From: Microscilla marina ATCC 23134 | GTDB lineage: Bacteria; Bacteroidota; Bacteroidia; Cytophagales; Microscillaceae | Length of the DNA stretch: 64,000 bases | Reading direction: 5' to 3' | Assembly: GCF_000169175.1 (NCBI RefSeq) | Contig: NZ_AAWS01000048.1 | Coordinates: 1 to 64,000 of the forward strand | In this document: in pieces, positions 7,731 through 18,100 of the stretch | Numbering within the stretch: the stretch's first letter is position 1 | Layout: every line of letters starts with the position of its first letter | Notes under the pieces: generated by a model | What the model was told of the DNA's origin: nothing | Database searches by the model: none | The model's input: the letters and a program-made list of their open reading frames with translations, nothing else | Translations under genes and position numbers: made by a program

Positions 7731-9344
7731 TTACTGAGGCAAAACCAAGGTAGGGACAGTAGTTGTGAAGCTTCTGCCGTTGCTGGTGGCCCACAAGTAC
7801 TCAGAATAAAAATGGGCATAGCCCTGAATATTATTGATGCTCAGAGTAAGGTCGCTGCCACACTGGGCGGCAGAGGGGTTCTTGCCAATGCTGTAATTGC
7901 TCAGGTCAAAAGTAGGGGTGGCAATGCTTTGGGGCACGCTGTAACATCCCCCACCATTGGCTATTTTGGCTTGGTAGCGAATGGTTGACGACAGGCGCTC
8001 GGCGCTGGTCAGGTTAAACACCCCTGTAGTACTGCTGATATTGGCTACCTGGTGCCAAGTGTCCATTTCTCTTTCTTCTATGATCAAGTGGTAGGTTTCA
8101 CCCGCATTTGCCCCGGTCAAAGTAACCGTTTCGCCGCAGTTGTTCACCTGGTAGGCAGGTGGGTTGGGCTGGGTGCCCGAAGTGACCACGAAAGGAATAA
8201 GCGGACTGGAAATAGGATTGTTTATGCCCAGAGTCACTCTTACGTAAAAAGTTTTTGAGCCATACACACTTCCTAAAAACAGTTGTTGGCTGCTGCCAAT
8301 GGCTTGCTGGCTGGCGTTGAACCATTCGTAAGTAATATTGCCGGCATCGTCTCCTTCAGGAATATTGACTTGGTTGGTCCAGCCATTGATATTGATTTTT
8401 CCCGAAACCTCTCCGCCCCCGCACAAAAAGCTGGGGGAAGCATTCACAATGACAGGAAGCACCCGCACAAAATCTACTTTTTGGGGCACTCTGGCGCTTT
8501 CTACTCCAGAAGTAGTGTTATAAGAAGCCACATGTACCGTGCTATTGATAAGTTGCGAAGAAGCAATGGTAACGCTGGTGCCCTGGGCAAGCAAGGTACC
8601 CCCCGTGGCAGCATTGTACCAACGACAAGTAGTTCCATTGGCGCCTGGGGTAGCCTGGGCATTGTAGGTGTTGTTAAAAGTAGTGACCTGGCTCGCCACC
8701 GAAGCTTTTTTGATGACTTTTACTGCCACGCTACGGCTAGAAGCACAACCAGCAGCATTGTACCCTGTGACATTAAATGTAGTATTTTGGTAGAGCGCCG
8801 GGCTGGTAACCGAACTACCTGAACCACCGATAGGGTATATACCACCAGAAGCAGGCTGATATGTCCAGGAATAAGAGGTGCCTCCACTTGCGCTTAGGCT
8901 AACGGCGGCTCCTGCTGCCACCATTGTTTGGCTGGCACTCATGCCAACGCTGGGGTTTGGGTGGGGTACGCTAGACTTAGTAGCTGGGGTTATATTATAA
9001 GTAGTCATTTCAACAGTGATTTGCCCGGCATATATCACCCTGATCACGCCACCATTGTTGTCATTCCAGGTCACTCCTACTGTTCTTCCTGACCTGCTTG
9101 ACAAGGTTCCATTGCCACTGACAATGCTCCAGCTATACTTAGAGAAGTCGATGTGCATTTCCTCTATCCCTGAAATCTCGGCAGTATACATCATAGATTG
9201 ACCTACACACTCTATGGATGAAGCTTGACCAATGAGGATGTTTCTTGATTGTGCCTGGGCAAACTGCAAAGCCATTGCCCCCCATAAGATCAACAGCAAA
9301 CCTGTGATTCGGCTCCACTTAAGCACTTCCTGATAATGTCTCAT
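7731..9344 (-). CDS. RHS-type secreted protein, N-terminal part (signal peptide, Ig-like domains)
   Basis: The 537-residue frame starts with a clear signal peptide (MRHYQEVLKWSRITG then a hydrophobic stretch ending in AQAQ) and continues with repeated Ig/PKD-like beta-sandwich segments rich in Ser, Thr and Gly, including WYNAATGGTLLAQGTSVTI, a form common in Bacteroidota surface proteins. It ends at a TAA at 7731. The bases downstream continue to encode similar protein in a second frame (SKSSTTTISVRFKDAHTG, 7668-7735) and then in the frame of the 5302-7623 segment. The start is only 12 bp after the stop of the 1,201-residue gene, so the two are co-transcribed. An ancestral product of about 2,390 residues spanning 9344-2166 is inferred. 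Confidence 0.75.
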   Translation of the reverse strand: MRHYQEVLKWSRITGLLLILWGAMALQFAQAQSRNILIGQASSIECVGQSMMYTAEISGIEEMHIDFSKYSWSIVSGNGTLSSRSGRTVGVTWNDNNGGVIRVIYAGQITVEMTTYNITPATKSSVPHPNPSVGMSASQTMVAAGAAVSLSASGGTSYSWTYQPASGGIYPIGGSGSSVTSPALYQNTTFNVTGYNAAGCASSRSVAVKVIKKASVASQVTTFNNTYNAQATPGANGTTCRWYNAATGGTLLAQGTSVTIASSQLINSTVHVASYNTTSGVESARVPQKVDFVRVLPVIVNASPSFLCGGGEVSGKININGWTNQVNIPEGDDAGNITYEWFNASQQAIGSSQQLFLGSVYGSKTFYVRVTLGINNPISSPLIPFVVTSGTQPNPPAYQVNNCGETVTLTGANAGETYHLIIEEREMDTWHQVANISSTTGVFNLTSAERLSSTIRYQAKIANGGGCYSVPQSIATPTFDLSNYSIGKNPSAAQCGSDLTLSINNIQGYAHFYSEYLWATSNGRSFTTTVPTLVLPQ

Positions 9345-9356
9345 TTTTTGATCTCC

Positions 9357-12300
9357 TTATTTGTTCTTGTATTGATAAGTATACCTTTTCAAAATATTTC
9401 CTTCAAAATCGCGCAACAGTTGCAAACGATTCAACCCATCGTATTGGTAATAAATGGTTTGTTGGTTGGCATCGGTTTTAGACACCAAACCCACCAAAAG
9501 CCGATGGTTGAAGGTAGTCATTTGGGCATTTACGGGGTGTAGCCGTAACTCGTCGAGGTATACCCCCTGAGCTACGTTTACTGTCACCATGGTCGCATTA
9601 TTGACCGTGGCTTGGTGCAACGACCAACCCGAAGGCAGTGTTTTTATCAACGAAGCTGCCGTGCCATTGACGGTTACCTGTCCACTGCCTTTTTGCCAAA
9701 AACTCACTTGGTAATTCCCCGAAGGCAAAGAGCTTCTTTGCAGGGTCGCCACCCCGTTGACGGCTTGCAAGCTCGTCATTCCTGTATGTTGCTCAGCAGC
9801 GGTTACTACCCAGGTAGGGGTGTTGGTGCTCCAGTGACCCCAATCGGTAGCGGTTTCGAAGCTGCTGTAGGCAATTTGCCCGGCGGTAGCATTCACCACG
9901 TGGGCCGTTACCTGCGATTTGTGCGCGTGGTCCCAGATAAAAGCACTACTGATATTATCGGCTGCTTTGGTTTCTGTCAGGTTGCCGTATTCAGACTCAA
10001 ACGTATAAGCTTCTTTGAGTTTTAAGTATACAAAGTTTCCGGCACCGTCTACCTGGTATACATCTGCCATGTTGCTTAATGGGGCAGCCAATTCTGTTGC
10101 ATATTTTTTGGTGGGGAATAGCTTACTGCCCACTTCGGTAAACTCGGTATAGGTGGCGCCCACTGCCTGGTTGTCTATCAGGCTGATGCTGAGCACTGGG
10201 GTTGCCAACATGTATCTAGTAGACAATAACTCGGCGGTTCTATGCATTTTGCTGGTAAAGGGCAAATTCGCCAAGGCATCTTGTGGATAGTAATTTTTGG
10301 TTACTATAGTTTGCCCTTTGCTATTGGTAGTTTCGGTTTTGGTCAAGAAGGTATGTTGGGTATTGTTCATTGGATCCAGTGGGTTTTCATAGTAATACTT
10401 GCTCACTGTTTTCATTTCTCGTTGAGAAGTACCCGCCAAATCGCCATTGTCATAAAAGTATTGGTAATTGTCCACCTGGTCTAAACGGTGCCACGCCGAA
10501 ACCAATGGGCGGTGAGTAACTACCATGGTATTGGTTCCTGGCTCTTTTACATCGGCTAGGCACACTGAGCGTTTCGTCCACCGTGCTGTAATACCATGTG
10601 CCTGTTGGTGGTTAATGTCTTCTTTGCTCTTTAAAGTAGTATAGTAGTTTTCGGTGGCCTGCAAAATACGTCCGTGTACATCGTAGGTGCGTTGCTTGAG
10701 CAAATGCCCCCTTTGCCAGTCGTTGTCTTTGCTTCCATCGTCAAGCACAAAAGAGTACTCGTGCTCAGTCCTACCGTTGGAGCCCGCCTCACCCAAAAGC
10801 ACGGCTACATTGGTATAGCCAATGGGGCTGCCTTTGGTATAGCCTCCCCGCAATACGCTTGACGAAGAAAGGCTCACCGATTGACAAACAACTTCGGTAC
10901 AAGCTGCCCCTGGGTGGTTAGTTTCCCGTACGTTATATTCTCGTTTGGTGTCGTAGCTTGGCATCAGGCCGGGTAAATACCCACTGCTTGCTTTTTTATT
11001 GGCAAATTGGTGGTACAAGTATTCTTTCACCAAGTCGTTGCCTTGATTCAGCCCATCGGTCATGGTCACTTTGGCAATGCGCAAGCCAGGGCCGGGTTTG
11101 TCGCAACCATCGCTGGCTTTGTTCTTGGCATAATCTATCCTGATGTGGGCAGATACAGTGGCTTGGTTGTCGGGCAGGAAGTTAGCTGCAGCCCAGGCGC
11201 TGGCCTCCAATATATAAGTGCCCGGTGCCATGTGTAATCTGTGCAACCCAGTCTTGTTCATAGAAAAGTAGGTGCCCAAATTATTTGTATCGCCGCGTAT
11301 AGGTATCAATATTTGTCCAAAGACTTCACTTTCAGTAATGTCGTGGTCTACCACCGCAATATGTACACTTACCCACTGGGTGGTATCCAATACAAAAGTA
11401 ATGCGTTTGCTTTGCCTGCCATTGTGCAGCTTGCCGAAGCTTGTGCCTACTTGAGTGGTAGTGGCTACTTTTTCTATATAGCCATTGCAGCTTTTGCTGT
11501 CGAAGAATATATTAGATTCCCACTTGAAAGAAGCTTCGCCCCCGGTGGGATAGGTCATTTTGGTGAGTACTCCTATTTTTACCGTTTCAGGATTTACCTC
11601 CCGGTTGGCTCCTTTGTGTACGATTGAACCATTTTCGTTGATATAGTCAGGAATGAGGGTGGAGTTTTGGGCGCCATTGTAGTAACCCCAATGGTCTATG
11701 GCCATGCTCCCCTGACGAGACACTGAGCCAGGGTTTGATTGTCGATGATAACTAAACTCGTAGGCACCTTTGGTCAGGTTTCCCTGAGGAGCCACTTGTT
11801 GTACTTTGGTGAGCAACAGGTAGCCTTTATATGGGCTGGGCAGGGGTGGTCCCATGTAGCCAAAGCTTAATTGGTGGGTTTGTACAGTGTTTCCATTGGT
11901 CGATACTACCTCTATTCTGTCCAGGGCTTTGTCCTGATAGTCTTTACGGTTTTCGGCAGTTTCGTGAAACACGACCTTGTGCCCGGTTTTCGCTCTAATT
12001 TCTTTGATGTGTAGCCTTCCCGATACTTTTACCTCGTGGTAGCTCCTCGACTGGCTATTGGAGCCATTGCATAGGTTTTGCCCAATGGTTTGGCTATAGC
12101 TACGACTTTCAGAAACCGTGGCCCGGTAACCAATTTCACCAGATGACATCGTATACACAAAATTGATTTCATCGTCTCCGTTTACAGATACTATTTTTTT
12201 GAGGTACCAGGCAGAAATATACCTGTCGCCGCTTCCTTGGCCTCCAGCTTCATTGTACATAGAAGTTTCTTCGGTAAAACCTGCTCCTCCAAAGGTATAT

Positions 12301-12962
12301 TTGGTACCATCGGGCAAGGTAATCGTCCAATCACTACGGATCACTGTACTGTCTATATCAGTAGGGATTTCTATTTTCACGTCTTGGTAGGGTATGGTAT
12401 AGGCAGCAAGCAAGCCGGCAGCATTTCTTTTGATAAAGAACTTGCCCGAAGCACCTCCTACATTAAAAGAATACAGGTCGGGTTGGGTATCTTTGATCCG
12501 CCCATTGGCTACGCCGTCCAAAAAAACCCAGTCGTCATGGTTGGTATAGGGGGCATAACCAGAGTCTCCTTTGATTGGGTTTTCCAGCGACCAATATCCG
12601 TCGGGAGCGTTGTCTGACTTGCCTTTCACCGTTCGGGTGATGACTCCACCAGCATTGAGCGCCCAGCCAAGTCCTACCCAACTGGGGGTTTCGTTGGGCT
12701 GAAAGCCGGCATAGTGGTAACTAAGCGATACAGGAACGCTCAAAGTGCGGCTTTTGAGTTGATAAATGGGTACACTTACGTTGGGTATTCCTGTATATAA
12801 ACTCACGGGTACATCGGCAAATTTTTCGAGGGCTGCCGCGTTGGGTGATGGGGGAACATTTTGTGTTTGTGCCTGCACAATGTGTGCTGTTAAACACAAA
12901 CAAAGCATCATCCTTATTGCCAGCACCATTGCTTTTGTTGTTTGGGTAGATGTATTGATCAT
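9357..12962 (-). CDS. Secreted YD-repeat/RHS-like protein, 1,201 residues
   Basis: The protein has a signal peptide (hydrophobic segment ending in HIVQAQ), then the start typical of Bacteroidota SpvB/RHS-like surface proteins (ALEKFADVPVSLYTGIPNVS, VSLSYHYAGFQPNE, WVGLGWALNAGGVITRTVKG). The middle has long beta-rich segments, including a possible carbohydrate-binding-like part near residues 1080-1150, and it ends with one YD unit (YYQYDGLNRLQLLRDFEGN). It lacks the RHS core, whereas the next gene has it, so the pair may form one large shell split over two polypeptides. The next gene follows after 12 bp. No export signal of the T9SS type is visible at its C-terminus. Its molecular role is not known to me. 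Confidence 0.8.
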   Translation of the reverse strand: MINTSTQTTKAMVLAIRMMLCLCLTAHIVQAQTQNVPPSPNAAALEKFADVPVSLYTGIPNVSVPIYQLKSRTLSVPVSLSYHYAGFQPNETPSWVGLGWALNAGGVITRTVKGKSDNAPDGYWSLENPIKGDSGYAPYTNHDDWVFLDGVANGRIKDTQPDLYSFNVGGASGKFFIKRNAAGLLAAYTIPYQDVKIEIPTDIDSTVIRSDWTITLPDGTKYTFGGAGFTEETSMYNEAGGQGSGDRYISAWYLKKIVSVNGDDEINFVYTMSSGEIGYRATVSESRSYSQTIGQNLCNGSNSQSRSYHEVKVSGRLHIKEIRAKTGHKVVFHETAENRKDYQDKALDRIEVVSTNGNTVQTHQLSFGYMGPPLPSPYKGYLLLTKVQQVAPQGNLTKGAYEFSYHRQSNPGSVSRQGSMAIDHWGYYNGAQNSTLIPDYINENGSIVHKGANREVNPETVKIGVLTKMTYPTGGEASFKWESNIFFDSKSCNGYIEKVATTTQVGTSFGKLHNGRQSKRITFVLDTTQWVSVHIAVVDHDITESEVFGQILIPIRGDTNNLGTYFSMNKTGLHRLHMAPGTYILEASAWAAANFLPDNQATVSAHIRIDYAKNKASDGCDKPGPGLRIAKVTMTDGLNQGNDLVKEYLYHQFANKKASSGYLPGLMPSYDTKREYNVRETNHPGAACTEVVCQSVSLSSSSVLRGGYTKGSPIGYTNVAVLLGEAGSNGRTEHEYSFVLDDGSKDNDWQRGHLLKQRTYDVHGRILQATENYYTTLKSKEDINHQQAHGITARWTKRSVCLADVKEPGTNTMVVTHRPLVSAWHRLDQVDNYQYFYDNGDLAGTSQREMKTVSKYYYENPLDPMNNTQHTFLTKTETTNSKGQTIVTKNYYPQDALANLPFTSKMHRTAELLSTRYMLATPVLSISLIDNQAVGATYTEFTEVGSKLFPTKKYATELAAPLSNMADVYQVDGAGNFVYLKLKEAYTFESEYGNLTETKAADNISSAFIWDHAHKSQVTAHVVNATAGQIAYSSFETATDWGHWSTNTPTWVVTAAEQHTGMTSLQAVNGVATLQRSSLPSGNYQVSFWQKGSGQVTVNGTAASLIKTLPSGWSLHQATVNNATMVTVNVAQGVYLDELRLHPVNAQMTTFNHRLLVGLVSKTDANQQTIYYQYDGLNRLQLLRDFEGNILKRYTYQYKNK

Positions 12963-13272
12963 TATTTATTAATTTCAATTATAAAATGTAGACCTTATTT
13001 ATTGGGTAATATTTGCCTGAAACAATAAACAAGGTTTGAGCAAAAACTTATCTAATATTTCTATACCCATTTGTTGGAGGCATTCCGGACAAAATCTTCG
13101 GATTTTTTTTAAACTTTCTTTTTTTCGCTGTATTCAGTGGTTTTTATTTTGCTTTATAACTTGACATTATGATAAGTACTAATAGTGTCTGATGGTTTTT
13201 GAATGCGCTATTTTGCCCTAAAAATAACACAAGCAAGCCCCTACGAAGGAACTTGCCTGTTTTTAATTATTA

Positions 13273-14379
13273 CCCTTGCTGGTGCACGTCGTCCTCGCGT
13301 GTGCCAGCATAGACAATTCAAGCCCAAAAAACAACCTCCCCGTGTTGGTCTTGAGGCTTTAGCCTGACCAATAAGCCTGACTATTCCGGCGAATGACGGA
13401 ACACTTGCTAACCCAAAAGCTGAGGCTTTTCAAAAATAAGTCGGTTTTCAAGTAGCTGGTTCGCCTTGCTCAGGTCACCCTGCGGTAAGACCTTCGCGGG
13501 AGGTGGTGGTTTAAATTGAATTTGCTTTGTTAAAAAAACGATCGAATCTCCCTTGCTGGTGCACGTCGTCCTCGCGTGTGCCAGCATAGACAATTCAAGC
13601 CCAAAAAACAACCTCCCCGTGTTGGTCTTGAGGCTTTAGACTGACCAATAAGCCTGACTATTCCGGCGAATGACGGAACGCTTGCCAACCCAAAAGCTGA
13701 GGCTTTTCAAAAATAAGTCGGTTTTCAAGTAGCTGGTTCGCCTTGCTCAGGTCACCCTGCGGCAAGACCTTCGCGGGAGGTGGTGGTTTAAATTGAATTT
13801 GCTTTGTTAAAAAAACGATCGAATCTCCCTTGCTGGTGCACGTCATCCTCGCGTGTGCCAGCATAGACAATTCAAGCCCAAAAAACAACCTCCCCGTGTT
13901 GGTCTTGAGGCTTTAGCCTGACCAATAAGCCTGACTATTCCGGCGAATGACGGAACACTTGCTAACCCAAAAGCTGAGGCTTTTCAAAAATAAGTCGGTT
14001 TTCAAGTAGCTGGTTCGCCTTGCTCAGGTCACCCTGCGGCAAGACCTTCGCGGGAGGTGGTGGTTTAAATTGAATTTGCTTTGTTAAAAAAACGATCGAA
14101 TCTCCCTTGCTGGTGCACGTCGTCCTCGCGTGTGCCAGCATAGACAATTCAAGCCCAAAAAACAACCTCCCCGTGTTGGTCTTGAGGCTTTAGCCTGACC
14201 AATAAGCCTGACTATTCCGGCGAATGACGGAACACTTGCCAACCCAAAAGCTGAGGCTTTTCAAAAATAAGTCGGTTTTCAAGTAGCTGGTTCGCCTTGC
14301 TCAGGTCACCCTGCGGCAAGACCTTCGCGGGAGGTGGTGGTTTAAATGAATTTGCTTTGTTAAAAAAACGATCGAATCT
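13273..14379. repeat. Tandem array, four near-perfect 277-bp units
   Basis: Units start at 13273, 13550, 13827 and 14104 (periods 277, 277, 277; the fourth is 276 because one T is lost near 14347). Each begins CCCTTGCTGGTGCACGTC and holds two hairpins: TGCTGG...CCAGCA near its start, and TTGGTC-AGGCT-TT-AGCCT-GACCAA about 75 bp in. Differences between units are a few single bases. The short minus-strand frames inside (60-76 codons) are copies of each other, have no neighbours or RBS, and are broken in later units, so I regard the array as non-coding. Confidence 0.85.
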
Positions 14380-15027
14380 CCCTTGCTGGTGCACGTCGTC
14401 CTCGCGTGTGCCATCGTAGACAATTCAAGCCCAAAAAACAACCTACCCGTGTTGGTCTTAAGGCTTTAGACTGACCAATAAGCCTGACTATTCCGGCGAA
14501 TGACGGAACACTTGCTAACCCAAAAGCTAACTTATAAGGATTTTCAAAAATAAGTTGTTCACAAACATTTGAGGTAGCACTGCTCAGGTCACCCTGCGGT
14601 AAGACCTTCGCGAGAGGTGAAAAGAGATTAGTCCAGAGTTAATTAGTCCGAGGTCGATAGCTCCCCCTCCCCGTGTTGGTCTTAAGGCTTTAGCCTGACC
14701 AACACTTGCCAACCCTAAAGCTAACTATAAGGATTTTCAAAAATAAGCTGTTTACAAACATTTGAGGTAACACTGCTCAGGTCACCCTGCGGTAAGACCT
14801 TCGCGAGAGGTGAAAAGAGATTAGTCCGGAGTTAATTAGTCCGGGGTCGATAGCTCCTGTTGGTCTTAAGGCTTTAGCCTGACCAATAAGCCTGACTATT
14901 CCGGCGAATGACGGAACACTTGCCAACCCTAAAGATAACTATGAGGCCTTTCAAAAATAAGCTGTTTACAAACATTTGAGGTAGCACTGCTCAGGTCACC
15001 CTGTGGTAAGACCTTTGCGAGAGGTAG
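14380..15027. repeat. Tandem array, decayed units
   Basis: The array continues with about three divergent and shortened units: one from 14380 to about 14660, one to about 14855, and one to 15027. They keep the GGTCTTAAGGCTTTAGCCTG hairpin and the CTGCTCAGGTCACCCTG block, but carry a different middle (ATAAGCTGTTTACAAACATT) and, in two of them, an inserted ATTAGTCC...ATTAGTCC...GTCGATAGCTCC segment. Divergence rises from left to right, as expected if the left end has been recently re-amplified. Confidence 0.75.
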
Positions 15028-15112
15028 GCAATCCCCTACGAAGGAACTTACCTGTTTTTAATTATATCAGCCTTTGACAGGAAGAACGAAGGTTAAAAAC
15101 TTTCTTCTATCT

Positions 15113-15143
15113 ACAGGCTTAAGTTGAAAAAACTTAAGCCTGT
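15113..15143 (-). terminator. Hairpin after the A-PCP-AOS gene
   Basis: Perfect 13-bp arms ACAGGCTTAAGTT / AACTTAAGCCTGT with a 5-nt loop, 34 bp after the stop codon at 15177. The minus strand has only a run of T in the loop, not a tail, so termination is likely but not certain. Confidence 0.55.
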
Positions 15144-15176
15144 GGTGTAATAGCTGATCAATGCTTTCATCCTGTT

Positions 15177-18100
15177 TTACTCCAACTCAGCATAAACGCA
15201 GGCGTCCTGACGCTGGTCTACCAAGCGTCCTATCAACCATATAAATGGCTCGACTTGCCCGTTGAGTACACAGTTGCCCTGAGAAATGCTCTGAAGCAAG
15301 GCTTGCACATCAGCCGACTGCAAGGCAACAATGGTCGCCTGATCGGTAAAAGACAATGTGCAAGAAGGCAAACCTTTAGGCTTACGATGAGTCAGGGTTA
15401 CGTCTCCATCCTTCACCACAATGACGGTGGGTGCAGTATCTTCCGATATGCTCGCAGCTATGGCAAGGCTAGGAGTTGGGGCAGCACTTTTAGCCATTGT
15501 TTCTTTCAGGTAAACAAGCAATGCATTCGCCCAATTTTCAACATCGTTGTGGATAACCCTTGTCTCTCTTGCCTCATCGCGTGTTGCGGCAAGTTGCTGG
15601 TCTACTTCACGTTCTGCTTCTATGAGCGCCTCCAAGGTCTTGTCTACGTCTGCACGTGTATGGGCTGCCGAGCAGATCAGCCTTAAACGACCCCGTCCAC
15701 TTTCTACAATGGGATAAGTCACCGCTGATGTTTGCACCCCTCGCTGATACAAGCTTTGTACTATGGCGTACAATTTATCCTTGTTGCTAAAGTGAGGGGT
15801 AACAATGGGTCCATCTCCGGTTCCCAGGTCGTAGCCTGCCTCCTCGAAACGTTGGCGCATGTAACGGGTGGTACTCCATAATCGCTCGCGCAAAGCATCA
15901 TCAGCACGGAGGCGTCGCAATGCAGTCAGTGCCGCTGCCATGTCTGCCGGGCTAACGGATGCCTGAAAAATGTACGCCCTTGAAGACGACTTCAACAAGT
16001 CAATGTGTTCTTGACTCGCCGCCACTACTCCACCAAGGCTGCCCAAGGCCTTGCTCAGGGTGGTCATAATAAAGTCTACCTCTTCGGTGACCCCTTGAGC
16101 AGCACAAATGCCTGCGCCACCTTCGCCATAAAAGCCAAAAGAGTGGGCTTCGTCTACCAACACCAAGGCATTGTATTTTTTTGCTGTACGCACAATTTCT
16201 GCCACTGGAGCCGCCCCTTCGCCCATGCTGTATACCCCTTCAAGCACTACCAACACCGTGCGATAGGGCGATGTTTCTGATTCAAGCACCGCCGCCAAAT
16301 CAGCCGAATTGTTGTGTTGGAAGGTTCTCACGGTAGCACCACACAAACGGGCACCATCTACAATAGACGCGTGACAGAGTTGGTCGATGACCACCACATC
16401 GTTTCTGCCCAACAACCCTGCTATTGCACCTACGTTGGCGGTGTAGCCAGTAGGAAACAGGCAAGCACTGGGTTTGCCTACCAAGTCGGCAAATTCGGTT
16501 TCGAACTCAAGATGTTGGTTGGTCATGCCAGATGCCGCCGCTGAGGTGCCCATGCCTGTTCCAAAACGAGCCAAAGCCTGAGATGCTTCTTCCATTACCT
16601 TTTGGTCGCGGTTCAAACCAAGGTAGAGGTTGGTTGTCCATATAATCGCTTCCTGCACTTCATCGTTGTAGGCATCGCCTACTGTGCCCCTGGTGGCACT
16701 TCCCGTTTGCAATACTTTGCTATAAGGGTTGCGTCGGTCATTGTTTACCATAGATAAGACTTCCTGCACCAACTTGCTTTTGTCGGTGGCGTTCCACGCC
16801 GATGCTTTTGCCGCTTGAAACGTAGGATGACTGGATTGAATATGGGTTTGGAAACTGGCAAGTGTATCTGTAGCCACGCCGGGTAGCGTGTTTGCCGAGT
16901 GGCCATTGAGGATGCTTCCTGTCGCGTTGGCAATGTAACTGGCGAGTGCCTTTGGGGTGGGGTATTCGAAGATGGCCTGTGCTGGCAGCTCCTGCCCCAA
17001 CAATTTAGTAAGTCGGCGACTAAACTCCAGGGTAGTGAGCGAGTCGATGCCCAAGCCATCGAACGAATGGTCTGGCAATACCTGAGCGACATCCGTCAGA
17101 TTTAATAAAGAAGCCACTTCGCCTCGAATGAGGGATAGTATTGTGGTGTGTTGTTCATTAGGTGAGTCTGTCAAGCCCTGGTGGGGGCTGGAACCATTGA
17201 CAGCACCATTCCCTTTTTCAAAACACTGCCCTTCATCCAGGCTCATGAGTTTCTTGCGATCGAGTTTGTCATTGGGCAAAAGAGGCAATGCCTTGAGGTG
17301 TTTTACTACCTGGGGCACCATATACTTTGGGAGTCGTTTTGCCAAATAAGCTTTCACCCTCGCCTCGGTTGCTGTTTCGCCTTGGCTTACCACATACGCT
17401 ACCAGTATTTTCTGCCCAATGCCTCCGTCTACAGCGGCCGCAGCGGCAGCGTCAATGCCTGGCATTGTTTCAAGTGTCGACTCTATTTCTTCCAGTTCAA
17501 TTCGGAAGCCCCTGACCTTTACCTGTTGGTCGACTCGCCCAAGAAACTCGATCTCACCGTTTTCTGTCCAGCGACACAGGTCGCCGGTTTTGTACAACCG
17601 ATTGTCTGGAATCAAATCGCTGGCGGTATGCTCAATAAAACGCTCTTTGGTCAGCGCCTGATCGTATAAGTAGCCACGCGCCACCTTACTTCCGGCAAGG
17701 TAAAGTTCTCCGGCTACCCCTGCCCCCACAGGTTGCAAAGCATCGTTTAGAATATAGGCACGCGAGTTGGGCACCGACTTGCCAATTGTGACCACTTGAG
17801 TACCCGCCGCAACTTCGGCAATGGTCGAGTACACGGTGTCTTCGGTAGGCCCATACGCATTTAATATTCTCAGGTCGGGTTTTTGGGCGTGTACTTGCTC
17901 TACCAATGAGCGTTTGAGTGCTTCGCCGCCGAAAACCAGGCATTGTATGCCTTCGGGTAGTTTTTCTACCGAGAGCAAGGCTTGCACCGCTGATGCCACC
18001 ATTACGCAGGTTCTTATTTGGTCTACTGCGGGTAGCTTGGTTAGTTCGAGGGCGTTTTTTGCGAGTATGATTGTACCACCCAACGACAATGTACCCATCG

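Larger units (their letters stand above)
13233..15065. repeat. 38-nt direct repeats bracketing the tandem array
   Basis: A 38-nt sequence at 13233-13270 (starting GCAAGCCCCTACGAAGG) recurs at 15028-15065 with two mismatches, one copy on each side of the 277-bp array. Both end in CTGTTTTTAATTAT. This looks like a target or boundary duplication, or an outer repeat of the same family. Confidence 0.7.

Noticed and set aside
13408-14394. Four minus-strand frames of 60-76 codons in the tandem array
   Set aside because: They are the same sequence repeated with the array, have no RBS or conserved context, and are broken in later units. Best treated as repeat shadows.
13233-15065. CRISPR array
   Set aside because: Unit length is 277 bp, there are no short unique spacers, and no cas genes are near.
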